Below, in pieces: positions 1-7,754 of a DNA stretch of 64,000 nt. The stretch's first letter is position 1, and the number at the start of each line of letters is the position of its first letter. A program made the translations under genes and the position numbers. The notes under the pieces were generated by a model, which worked only from the letters and a program-made list of their open reading frames with translations, searched no databases and had not been told where the DNA came from. The stretch covers positions 1,550,001-1,614,000 of the forward strand of contig NZ_JAZDRL010000001.1 of the NCBI RefSeq assembly GCF_047501465.1. The letters run 5' to 3'. Source of the stretch: Pseudochelatococcus sp047501465. Lineage in GTDB: Bacteria; Pseudomonadota; Alphaproteobacteria; Rhizobiales; Beijerinckiaceae.

Positions 1-283
1 GGTCACGGGCTTTTTGGGGGCTGACAAATCGAAGCCTCTTCCGATCCCTGACCATGAGGCAGAACGGATTAAAGGGCAGGTGGCTGAGGGCGTTGAACAT
101 CCAAAGCCTTCGATCAGTTTCGAGGTTGGCGAGCAGGTGCGTGTGTCCGATGGGCCATTTGCATCGTTCAACGGAATTGTGGAAGAGGTCGACGACGCGC
201 GCGCCCGCCTTAAGGTGGCCGTTTCAATCTTCGGTCGCGCAACTCCTGTTGAGCTTGAGTATGGTCAGGTCGCCAAGATCTGA
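1..283 (+). CDS. nusG: Transcription termination/antitermination protein NusG (C-terminal part)
   Basis: Only the last 93 residues lie in the window; the gene begins upstream. NusG binds RNA polymerase and, through its KOW domain, Rho or ribosomal protein S10, so it couples transcription elongation to termination and translation. The visible part opens with the end of the NGN domain (VTGFLGADKSKPLPI) and a short linker. The KOW domain follows, with FEVGEQVRVSDGPFASFNG and the ending VELEYGQVAKI. It stands directly before rplK, the usual secE-nusG-rplK order, which supports the call. Frame 2 is open from the first base of the window with no stop before position 281. Confidence 0.95.
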   Translation, partial: VTGFLGADKSKPLPIPDHEAERIKGQVAEGVEHPKPSISFEVGEQVRVSDGPFASFNGIVEEVDDARARLKVAVSIFGRATPVELEYGQVAKI

Positions 284-491
284 CATTGTTGATGCCTGAA
301 ACGATTTTCAGAAGGCGTCTCACTTGCATGTGAAGGTTGGTTGCTGTATGGAACCGCCTTCGTTTGATTCATAACGATTCACCAACGCGGGAGATCCGCC
401 TGGCCAGCCAGCCGGGAGTTCGGATCCCACCGCGGACTGCAACTGTGACAGCCGGGCATTCCGGTTGTCGTTCTGTTTGGGAGCAGCCATC
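284..491 (+). promoter_or_regulatory. rplK leader with candidate L1-type operator hairpin
   Basis: The nusG-rplK gap of 208 bases holds an imperfect hairpin: the arm GGGAGATCCG (389-398) pairs with CGGATCCC (421-428), with two unpaired bases in the 5' arm and a GC-rich loop. In many bacteria L1 represses its own rplK-rplA mRNA by binding a structured site just upstream of rplK. The location fits such an operator. That is inference from position and structure only. The hairpin lacks a T-run, so it is not an intrinsic terminator. Confidence 0.3.
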
Positions 492-923
492 ATGGCAAAG
501 AAGATCACGGGTTACGTGAAGCTTCAGGTTCCGGCGGGCGCGGCTAATCCGTCGCCGCCGATTGGTCCAGCGCTTGGTCAGCGCGGCCTTAATATCATGG
601 AATTCTGCAAGGCGTTTAACGCTAAGACGGCGCAGATGGAGAAGGGTACTCCGATTCCGGTGATCATCACCGCTTATCAGGACCGCTCCTTCACCTTCGA
701 AATGAAGCAGCCACCAGTTTCCTTCTATCTCAAGAAGGCTGCAGGTCTTAAGAGCGCGTCGAAGACACCCGGCAAGGGCGGATACGCTGGCAAGGTGACG
801 AAGGCGCAGATCCTTGAGATCGCGCAGGTAAAGCTTGTTGACCTCAATACTGATACGCTTGAGGCTGCTGCGACGATGATCGAAGGCTCTGCTCGTTCTA
901 TGGGCATCGAGGTTGTAGGCTAA
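492..923 (+). CDS. rplK: 50S ribosomal protein L11
   Basis: L11 forms the stalk base with 23S rRNA and takes part in factor-dependent GTP hydrolysis and the stringent response. The 143-residue product has the usual length. It starts MAKKITGYVKLQVPAG, carries the conserved proline-rich segment ANPSPPIGPALGQRG (N-terminal domain, about residues 22-36), and the C-terminal RNA-binding domain with KTPGKGGYAGKVTKAQ. An open frame extends upstream to 465, but the ATG at 492 matches the family start and is preceded by GGGAGCAGCC. It is followed 10 bases later by rplA, the standard L11 operon. Confidence 0.97.
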   Translation: MAKKITGYVKLQVPAGAANPSPPIGPALGQRGLNIMEFCKAFNAKTAQMEKGTPIPVIITAYQDRSFTFEMKQPPVSFYLKKAAGLKSASKTPGKGGYAGKVTKAQILEIAQVKLVDLNTDTLEAAATMIEGSARSMGIEVVG

Positions 924-933
924 GGGGGCACGA

Positions 934-1635
934 ATGGCACATGTTGGAAAACGCGTCGTCGCCTCTCGCGAAGGCATCGACCGCAAGAAGCTTTACACGC
1001 TTGATGCAGCCGTTAAGGCGATCAAGGAACGTGCAACAGCAAAGTTCGACGAAACTGTCGAAATCGCTATGAACCTTGGTGTTGACCCTCGTCATGCTGA
1101 CCAGATGGTCCGTGGCGTTTGCCAGCTCCCTAACGGCTCTGGCCGTACGGTGCGCGTGGCTGTTTTCGCGCGTGGCCCGAAGGCTGATGAGGCGAAGAAG
1201 GCTGGCGCTGATGTTGTGGGCGCTGAGGATCTCTTGGAGCAGATTCAGGGCGGCAACATCAATTTTGACCGTTGCATTGCAACGCCTGACATGATGCCGC
1301 TGGTTGGCCGTCTTGGTAAGGTGCTTGGCCCCCGTGGTCTGATGCCTAATCCCAAGGTCGGAACCGTGACAATGGATGTCGCTGCTGCAGTTGAGGCTGC
1401 TAAGGGCGGTGCTGTTGAATTTCGCGTCGAGAAGGCTGGTATTATCCATGCTGGCATTGGCAAGGTCTCGTTTGATGAGCAGAAGCTGATCGAGAATATC
1501 CGGGCTTTTGCTGATTCAGTTGCCAAGGCTAAGCCATCAGGTTCCAAGGGCACCTATATCCAGCGCATTGCGATATCGTCGACGATGGGGCCTGGTGTTA
1601 AGGTTGAGCCAGCATCGGTTCTTGTTACGGCATAA
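934..1635 (+). CDS. rplA: 50S ribosomal protein L1
   Basis: L1 binds 23S rRNA at the mobile L1 stalk near the E site, and in many bacteria it also represses translation of its own operon. The 233-residue product starts MAHVGKRVVASREG and carries the family signature near PLVGRLGKVLGPRGLMPNPK (about residues 124-143). Its length is normal. The ATG follows AAGGGGGCACGA, a good ribosome binding site, only 10 bases after rplK, so the two genes are surely co-transcribed. Confidence 0.97.
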   Translation: MAHVGKRVVASREGIDRKKLYTLDAAVKAIKERATAKFDETVEIAMNLGVDPRHADQMVRGVCQLPNGSGRTVRVAVFARGPKADEAKKAGADVVGAEDLLEQIQGGNINFDRCIATPDMMPLVGRLGKVLGPRGLMPNPKVGTVTMDVAAAVEAAKGGAVEFRVEKAGIIHAGIGKVSFDEQKLIENIRAFADSVAKAKPSGSKGTYIQRIAISSTMGPGVKVEPASVLVTA

Positions 1636-2139
1636 TTCATGAAATATGAGGGTGGCATTTGGAATCTGCAACAAAAAATAGTGATGTAGATAAAAAACGA
1701 CAAATGCCACCTTTAACCTTCTTGCGTTTTAAACGCGAGAGGGATACATGAACTCATTGATTCAGCGAGCTGGGTCAAATGTGTTTAGAATTCCGATCAT
1801 AGATCGGTAGGACGACAGGCTTTGGATGCGCTTTTAGGCGTCCGGGGGCTGTCGGTGTCCTGTCCAAGACTGCAGGTGCCGAGCGTTTATCGTTTGGTCT
1901 AATTTCGCCAAGAGGCCTGCATAGACGGGTAAGGCTGATGTCAGTAGACGCTAGGTTTTTCTAGTGGAAGTGGAATCGGTTCGTACCTTCGCATCCGATC
2001 TGCGGCATATGTCGTGGTTCGGGGACAGGGCTCGCAAGCGCCGTTCTTCGGTGTCGGGCTTTTGGGTATCGGCATCGCAAGAGTGGCATGTGTAGCTGGC
2101 GGGAAGGCTTTTGCTGACCCGTTTATTGGAGAGAGCCCC
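1636..2139 (+). promoter_or_regulatory. rplJ leader region (L10-type leader RNA candidate)
   Basis: This 504-base gap separates rplA from rplJ. It has a perfect 11-bp inverted repeat (GGTGGCATTTG 1651-1661 with CAAATGCCACC 1701-1711), not followed by a T-run. Further on is a nested stem structure. The outer arms CGACAG (1813-1818) and CTGTCG (1849-1854) are extended by GGA (1810-1812) with TCC (1858-1860). They enclose GGATGC (1824-1829) paired with GCGTCC (1838-1843). Another stem joins TGCAGG (1871-1876) to CCTGCA (1916-1921). In bacteria a long leader before rplJ binds the L10-L12 complex and represses the operon. I infer that role here from position and structure. The frame upstream of rplJ is open to 2014 but does not look coding. 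Confidence 0.5.
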
Positions 2140-2655
2140 GTGGATAGAACGGCAAAAGCCGAGCTTGCAACGATGCTAGGTGAGGTGTTTAACACCTCCG
2201 GCGTTATCGTTGTTGCTCATTATGCCGGCCTGAGGGTTGCCGAACTGCAGAAGCTCCGCAAGGATGCCAAGCAGGCCGGTGCCAGCGTGCAGGTCGCTAA
2301 GAACCGTATCGCCAAAATCGCTCTCGAAGGCACTGACGTTGCCGGGATCGCGCCTCTTCTTCAGGGGCCAACGCTGCTGGCTTATTCCAGCGACCCGATT
2401 GCAGCGGCTAAGGTTGTTGCCGACTTCGCCAAGACGAATGACAAGCTTGTCATTCTAGGTGGCGCGTCGGGTTCAACCGCTCTGAATGTGGACGGTGTGA
2501 AGGCGCTTGCTGCGCTGCCGTCACTCGACGAATTGCGCGCCAAGCTCGTGGGCCTTGTTCAGGCTCCTGCGACGAAGATCGCTCAAGTTGTCAACGCGCC
2601 TGCCGCCAAGGTGGCTCGCGTTTTTGGAGCTTATGCCAATCGAGATGCGGCTTAA
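2140..2655 (+). CDS. rplJ: 50S ribosomal protein L10
   Basis: L10 anchors the L7/L12 dimers to the ribosome and is the usual autorepressor of its own operon. The product is 171 residues, normal for alphaproteobacteria, starting (V)DRTAKAELATMLGEVF. It contains the conserved YAGLRVAELQKLRKDAKQAG and the helix binding L7/L12 at the C-terminus. I chose the GTG at 2140, because the open frame continues upstream to 2014 with no similarity to L10; GAGAG lies just upstream of this GTG. rplL follows after 47 bases. Confidence 0.95.
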   Translation: MDRTAKAELATMLGEVFNTSGVIVVAHYAGLRVAELQKLRKDAKQAGASVQVAKNRIAKIALEGTDVAGIAPLLQGPTLLAYSSDPIAAAKVVADFAKTNDKLVILGGASGSTALNVDGVKALAALPSLDELRAKLVGLVQAPATKIAQVVNAPAAKVARVFGAYANRDAA

Positions 2656-2702
2656 GGCCGATTACCCTATATAACTGACGAACCGATACAGGAAATTTTA
2701 TC

Positions 2703-3077
2703 ATGGCTGATTTGACCAAGCTTGTCGACGAACTGTCGAGCCTGACCGTGCTTGAGGCTGCTGAGCTTGCAAAGCTTCTCGAAGAAAAGTGGGGCGTTTC
2801 TGCTGCTGCGGCTGTTGCTGTTGCTGCAGCTCCTGGCGCTGGCGCAGCGGCTGCTGCTGAAGAGCAGACCGAATTTACGGTTGTTCTGGCTTCGGCTGGC
2901 GACAAGAAGATCGAAGTCATTAAGGAAGTCCGTGCAATCACCGGTCTCGGCCTGAAGGAAGCAAAGGACCTCGTTGAGGGCGCTCCTAAGCCTCTCAAGG
3001 AAGGCGTGACGAAGGATGAGGCCAACAAGCTGAAAGAGCAGCTTGAGAAGGTCGGCGCGAAGATCGAACTTAAGTAA
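2703..3077 (+). CDS. rplL: 50S ribosomal protein L7/L12
   Basis: L7/L12 forms the flexible ribosomal stalk that recruits and activates translation GTPases. The 124-residue product shows the N-terminal dimerisation helices (MADLTKLVDELSSLTVLEA). An Ala-rich hinge follows at about residues 36-56. The C-terminal factor-binding domain carries KKIEVIKEVRAITGLGLKEA and ends IELK. A good ribosome binding site (CAGGAAATTTTATC) precedes the ATG. It is co-transcribed with rplJ. Confidence 0.97.
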   Translation: MADLTKLVDELSSLTVLEAAELAKLLEEKWGVSAAAAVAVAAAPGAGAAAAAEEQTEFTVVLASAGDKKIEVIKEVRAITGLGLKEAKDLVEGAPKPLKEGVTKDEANKLKEQLEKVGAKIELK

Positions 3078-3454
3078 GATATTCGAATGCGGTGGGCTTA
3101 GATTGGCTCACCAGATGCGGTGTTTTATTCTGCGGACCGTCAATTCGGTTCAGGCCAATAATATCGGCCATTGATATAGGCTTGATGAAGTCTTGCGAAG
3201 AGATACCGTTATTCGAACTTAGAGACCTTGCGGTTCCGGGGGAGTTTCTCCCGGGGCCGCGTCGTCGTCCGAAGGGCTGTCATCGTGATGAGAGCACTTT
3301 TCGGCCGTGAACGGCGGAACCGTTCATTGACCCTGCCGCGGGAAAGCGGCCCGGCTGACCAGGCGGCCTTCTCAAAGGACGCCCCTCGCATAAGCGGGGA
3401 CCGGCACAAGTGAGGACCGCCTGGTCAGGCGTGCGTTGAGGAGCAAGAGTCCAC
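3078..3454 (+). promoter_or_regulatory. rplL-rpoB intergenic leader with several strong hairpins
   Basis: The 377 bases before rpoB are dense in secondary structure. A hairpin at 3230-3260 pairs GCGG...GGGAG with CTCCC...CCGC around a TTT loop. GCCGC (3335-3339) pairs with GCGGC (3346-3350). A 12-bp perfect stem joins 3355-3366 to 3417-3428, arms CTGACCAGGCGG and CCGCCTGGTCAG. It encloses a further small hairpin (CGC 3387-3389 with GCG 3394-3396, loop ATAA). None is followed by a T-run, so this is not a plain terminator. In E. coli the same interval holds an attenuator and an RNase III cleavage site. A comparable balancing of ribosomal protein and polymerase synthesis is likely but inferred. 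Confidence 0.5.
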
Positions 3455-6400
3455 ATGGCCCAGACGATCACAAGCCGGAAGCGTATCCGCAAGTTCTTTG
3501 GCAAAATCCGGGAAGTTGCCGAGATGCCGAACCTCATTGAGGTTCAGAAGGCGTCCTATGACCAGTTTCTGTTGATCGATGAGCCCGAAGGCGGGCGGCC
3601 TGATGAAGGTCTGCAGTCCGTTTTCAAATCGGTATTCCCGATTTCGGACTTTTCCAGCACGTCGCTGCTCGAGTTCGTGAAATATACGTTTGAGCCTCCA
3701 AAGTATGATGTGGACGAGTGCCGCCAGCGTGGCATGACATATTCCGCACCGCTTAAGGTGACGCTGCGTCTGATTGTGTTTGATGTGGACGAAGATACCG
3801 GCGCACGTTCTGTGAAGGATATTAAAGAGCAGGATGTCTACATGGGCGATATGCCGCTCATGACTGACAATGGCACCTTCATTGTGAACGGCACCGAGCG
3901 TGTGATCGTTTCGCAAATGCATCGTTCACCAGGCGTGTTTTTTGACCATGATCGCGGTAAGACGCACTCATCTGGCAAAATTTTGTTTGCAGCACGTATC
4001 ATTCCTTATCGTGGTTCTTGGCTCGATATCGAGTTTGACGCTAAGGATATCGTATACGCGCGTATTGATCGCCGCCGTAAACTGCCTGTCACGACACTTC
4101 TGTACTCGCTTGGCTTAGACAGTGAGGAAATCCTCAATACTTTCTATGATAAGCTGTCTTACACCAAGGACGAGCTTGGTTGGCGTATGCCTTTTGATCC
4201 AAGCCGTTTCAAAGGTTTCAAGGCTACGGTCGATGTAATCGATGCTGATTCCGGTGAAGTTGTGCTGGAAGCAGGTAAGAAGCTTACGGTGCGTGCAGCG
4301 CGCCAATTGGTAGAATCTGGTGTTAAATCCCTGCGTGCAGCAGACGAAGATCTTTTTGGTCAATACATTGGCGAAGATCTTGTTAATCTGGAAACAGGTG
4401 AAATCTATGCCGAGGCAGGCGATGAGATCACCGAGAAGGTGCTGCTGGAGCTCACCGAAGCCGGTGTGCATGAGATTCCTGTTCTTGACATTAACCACGT
4501 CAATATTGGCCCCTACATCCGTAATACACTTGCGCTAGACAAGAATACTTCACGTGACACGGCTCTGTTTGATATTTATCGCGTGATGCGTCCTGGCGAA
4601 CCGCCTACGCTGGACACGGCAGAGGCTATGTTCCATTCGCTGTTCTTTGATGCTGAACGTTATGATCTCTCGGCCGTTGGCCGTGTCAAGATGAATATGC
4701 GTCTTGATCTGGATGCGCCGGACACAACGCGTACGCTCCGTCGTGAGGATATGCTGGCTGTTGTGAAGGCGTTAGTCGGTCTCCGTGACGGTCGCGGTGA
4801 GATTGATGATATCGACCATCTCGGTAACCGTCGTGTGCGTTCGGTTGGCGAATTGATGGAGAACCAGTATCGTTTGGGTCTCTTGCGTATGGAGCGCGCC
4901 ATCAAGGAGCGCATGTCATCCGTCGATATCGATACAGTAATGCCGCAGGATCTGATTAATGCTAAGCCTGCTGCTGCGGCGGTACGTGAGTTCTTTGGCT
5001 CCTCACAGCTTTCGCAGTTTATGGACCAGACCAATCCACTTTCCGAAGTCACGCATAAGCGTCGACTCTCGGCACTTGGACCTGGCGGTCTGACCCGCGA
5101 ACGTGCAGGTTTTGAAGTTCGTGACGTGCATCCCACGCATTATGGTCGAATCTGCCCAATTGAGACACCGGAAGGTCCGAATATTGGCCTCATCAACTCG
5201 CTCGCAACTTTTGCGCGCGTGAATAAGTACGGCTTTATTGAGGCGCCTTATCGGAAGGTAAATAATGGTAAGGTAACCAATGAGGTAAATTACCTCTCGG
5301 CTACCGAGGAAATGAAGTACGCAGTGGCGCAGGCCAATGCGGAAATTGATGCCGATGGCCAATTGATCGAAGATCTCGTTGTTTGTCGGCAGGCCGGTGA
5401 TGTGGTTGTGGTGCCACCCGAACGCGTCGATTATATGGACGTTTCGCCTAAGCAGCTTGTCTCTGTTGCGGCGGCGCTTATTCCGTTCCTTGAGAATGAT
5501 GACGCTAACCGCGCCCTGATGGGCTCGAACATGCAACGTCAGGCTGTTCCGCTTGTGAAGGCAGATGCGCCATTCGTTGGTACGGGCATGGAAGCCGTTG
5601 TTGCACGAGATTCTGGTGCAGCCATAGCGGCACGGCGCACGGGTATCGTCGATCAGGTGGATGCCACACGTATCGTTATTCGTGCGACAGAAGATCTCGA
5701 TCCAACAAAGTCGGGTGTCGATATCTATCGTTTGATGAAGTTCCAACGTTCAAACCAGTCAACTTGCATTAATCAGCGCCCACTTGTGAAGGTTGGTGAT
5801 TTCGTTGCAAAGGGCGAAATTGTTGCGGATGGTCCATCGACTGAGTTTGGTGAGTTGGCGCTTGGTCGCAACGTGCTTGTCGCGTTTATGCCATGGAATG
5901 GTTACAACTACGAAGACTCTATTCTACTGTCTGAGCGCATCGTGAAAGAAGACGTGTTCACTTCGATCCACATCGAGGAGTTTGAAGTCGCTGCGCGTGA
6001 TACGAAGCTTGGCCCTGAGGAAATAACACGCGATATCCCGAATGTATCGGAAGAGGCTCTCAAGAATCTTGATGAGGCAGGTATCGTTTACATCGGTGCT
6101 GAAGTGCAGGCTGGCGATATTCTCGTTGGCAAGATTACGCCAAAGGGCGAAAGTCCCATGACACCGGAAGAGAAGCTTTTACGAGCTATCTTCGGTGAAA
6201 AGGCATCTGACGTTCGTGATACATCGTTGCGTGTGCCGCCTGGCGTTACTGGAACGATTGTTGAAGTGCGTGTGTTCAATCGTCATGGCATTGATAAAGA
6301 CGAGCGCGCTCAGGCGATCGAACGCGAAGAGATTGAGCGTCTTGCAAAGGACCGTGATGACGAGCAGGCGATTCTTGATCGCAATGCATATGCGCGTCTT

Positions 6401-7576
6401 GTGGACGTGCTTGTTGGTCAAACGGCGATTGCGGGCCCGAAAGGCTTTAAGAAAGACACGCATCTTGACCGGCAGGTGCTAGCTGACGTGCCGCGTTCGC
6501 AGTGGTGGCAGTTTGCTGTTGCTGATGATGCGGTGACGGCTGAGCTTGAAGCCATGCGCAAGCAATACGACGAATCCAAGAAGCGCCTGGAACAGCGTTT
6601 CCTTGATAAGGTTGAAAAGCTTCAGCGTGGTGATGAATTGCCGCCAGGCGTGATGAAGATGGTCAAAGTCTTCGTTGCTGTGAAGCGCAAAATTCAGCCT
6701 GGTGATAAGATGGCTGGCCGTCATGGTAACAAGGGTGTTGTGTCGCGTATCGTTCCGATCGAAGACATGCCGTTCCTTGCTGATGGTACGCATGCCGATA
6801 TCGTGCTCAATCCATTAGGTGTGCCTAGCCGCATGAACGTTGGGCAAATCCTTGAGACTCATATGGGCTGGGCATGTGCCAACATCGGTCAACAGATCGG
6901 TCGGGCAGTTGATGCTTACCGGCGTGCTCATGAACTTGCACCGCTCAAGCAGGCGCTAAATGAAGTATACGGTGAGAATGCCGTATCTGATGATGTGTTG
7001 CCTGAGGACCTTGTTGAACTGGGTGAAAGTCTTCGCCGTGGTGTGCCGATTGCAACGCCTGTGTTTGACGGTGCAAAGGAAAGCGACATCGAGCGTATGC
7101 TTGAAGAAGCTGGACTTGATACCTCTGGTCAGTCAACGCTCTATGATGGACGTACGGGTGAAGAGTTTGATCGCAAGGTAACGATGGGCATTATTTATAT
7201 GCTCAAGTTGCACCACCTTGTTGACGACAAAATCCACGCTCGTTCAATTGGTCCATACTCGCTTGTAACCCAGCAACCGTTGGGTGGTAAGGCGCAGTTC
7301 GGTGGCCAGCGCTTTGGTGAAATGGAGGTGTGGGCGCTTGAAGCTTATGGCGCAGCGTACACCCTGCAGGAAATGCTGACAGTGAAGTCGGATGACGTAG
7401 CTGGCCGTACGAAGGTGTATGAGGCAATCGTACGTGGCGACGATACGTTCGAGTCTGGCGTGCCCGAAAGCTTTAACGTGCTTGTGAAGGAAATGCGGTC
7501 TCTGGGGCTGAATGTGGAGCTACTGTCCTCCAAGCACGCGCCTGAAGACGATTTTCCAGCAGAGGCAGCTGAGTGA
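3455..7576 (+). CDS. rpoB: DNA-directed RNA polymerase subunit beta
   Basis: Beta forms one pincer of RNA polymerase and carries part of the active site and the rifampicin pocket. The 1373-residue product has the normal length for this order. It begins MAQTITSRKRIRKFFGKI and has the rifampicin region at about residues 512-545 (SSQLSQFMDQTNPLSE, then THKRRLSALGPGG). There the classical resistance positions (Asp, His, Ser) are wild type. Later come the conserved ETPEGPNIGLINSL segment and, near the C-terminus, GGKAQFGGQRFGEMEVWALE. The start ATG follows GAGGAGCAAGAGTCCAC. rpoC follows after a structured 178-base spacer. Confidence 0.98.
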   Translation: MAQTITSRKRIRKFFGKIREVAEMPNLIEVQKASYDQFLLIDEPEGGRPDEGLQSVFKSVFPISDFSSTSLLEFVKYTFEPPKYDVDECRQRGMTYSAPLKVTLRLIVFDVDEDTGARSVKDIKEQDVYMGDMPLMTDNGTFIVNGTERVIVSQMHRSPGVFFDHDRGKTHSSGKILFAARIIPYRGSWLDIEFDAKDIVYARIDRRRKLPVTTLLYSLGLDSEEILNTFYDKLSYTKDELGWRMPFDPSRFKGFKATVDVIDADSGEVVLEAGKKLTVRAARQLVESGVKSLRAADEDLFGQYIGEDLVNLETGEIYAEAGDEITEKVLLELTEAGVHEIPVLDINHVNIGPYIRNTLALDKNTSRDTALFDIYRVMRPGEPPTLDTAEAMFHSLFFDAERYDLSAVGRVKMNMRLDLDAPDTTRTLRREDMLAVVKALVGLRDGRGEIDDIDHLGNRRVRSVGELMENQYRLGLLRMERAIKERMSSVDIDTVMPQDLINAKPAAAAVREFFGSSQLSQFMDQTNPLSEVTHKRRLSALGPGGLTRERAGFEVRDVHPTHYGRICPIETPEGPNIGLINSLATFARVNKYGFIEAPYRKVNNGKVTNEVNYLSATEEMKYAVAQANAEIDADGQLIEDLVVCRQAGDVVVVPPERVDYMDVSPKQLVSVAAALIPFLENDDANRALMGSNMQRQAVPLVKADAPFVGTGMEAVVARDSGAAIAARRTGIVDQVDATRIVIRATEDLDPTKSGVDIYRLMKFQRSNQSTCINQRPLVKVGDFVAKGEIVADGPSTEFGELALGRNVLVAFMPWNGYNYEDSILLSERIVKEDVFTSIHIEEFEVAARDTKLGPEEITRDIPNVSEEALKNLDEAGIVYIGAEVQAGDILVGKITPKGESPMTPEEKLLRAIFGEKASDVRDTSLRVPPGVTGTIVEVRVFNRHGIDKDERAQAIEREEIERLAKDRDDEQAILDRNAYARLVDVLVGQTAIAGPKGFKKDTHLDRQVLADVPRSQWWQFAVADDAVTAELEAMRKQYDESKKRLEQRFLDKVEKLQRGDELPPGVMKMVKVFVAVKRKIQPGDKMAGRHGNKGVVSRIVPIEDMPFLADGTHADIVLNPLGVPSRMNVGQILETHMGWACANIGQQIGRAVDAYRRAHELAPLKQALNEVYGENAVSDDVLPEDLVELGESLRRGVPIATPVFDGAKESDIERMLEEAGLDTSGQSTLYDGRTGEEFDRKVTMGIIYMLKLHHLVDDKIHARSIGPYSLVTQQPLGGKAQFGGQRFGEMEVWALEAYGAAYTLQEMLTVKSDDVAGRTKVYEAIVRGDDTFESGVPESFNVLVKEMRSLGLNVELLSSKHAPEDDFPAEAAE

Positions 7577-7754
7577 TCGGCTGGCGCATCTGCGCTGATC
7601 GGCGACTTTAAAGATCAAGGCGGCATCCGGCCATAAAATGGCCGGGTGTCGCTGGTGTATTTGGATTTTCAGGCATCGCGCTGCAGGCGGCAGGGCTGAT
7701 GCCGGCGGGACCTACCCGAGGGAATGGGGGTCACGCAGACTTGAGGAGACGGCG
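7577..7754 (+). promoter_or_regulatory. rpoB-rpoC spacer with 13-bp hairpin
   Basis: The spacer holds a near-perfect stem. CCGGCCAT (7627-7634) and ATGGCCGG (7638-7645) surround an AAA loop, and the stem is extended by five outer pairs (7622-7626 with 7646-7650). A second nested structure joins GGCATC (7672-7677) to GATGCC (7698-7703) around CTGC/GCAG (7681-7684 with 7690-7693). Neither has a T-run. They are candidates for mRNA processing or stability elements. A spurious upstream extension of the rpoC frame runs through this hairpin. Confidence 0.4.

Noticed and set aside
4991..5093. Rifampicin-resistance substitutions in rpoB
   Set aside because: The Asp, His and Ser positions of the rifampicin region are wild type.
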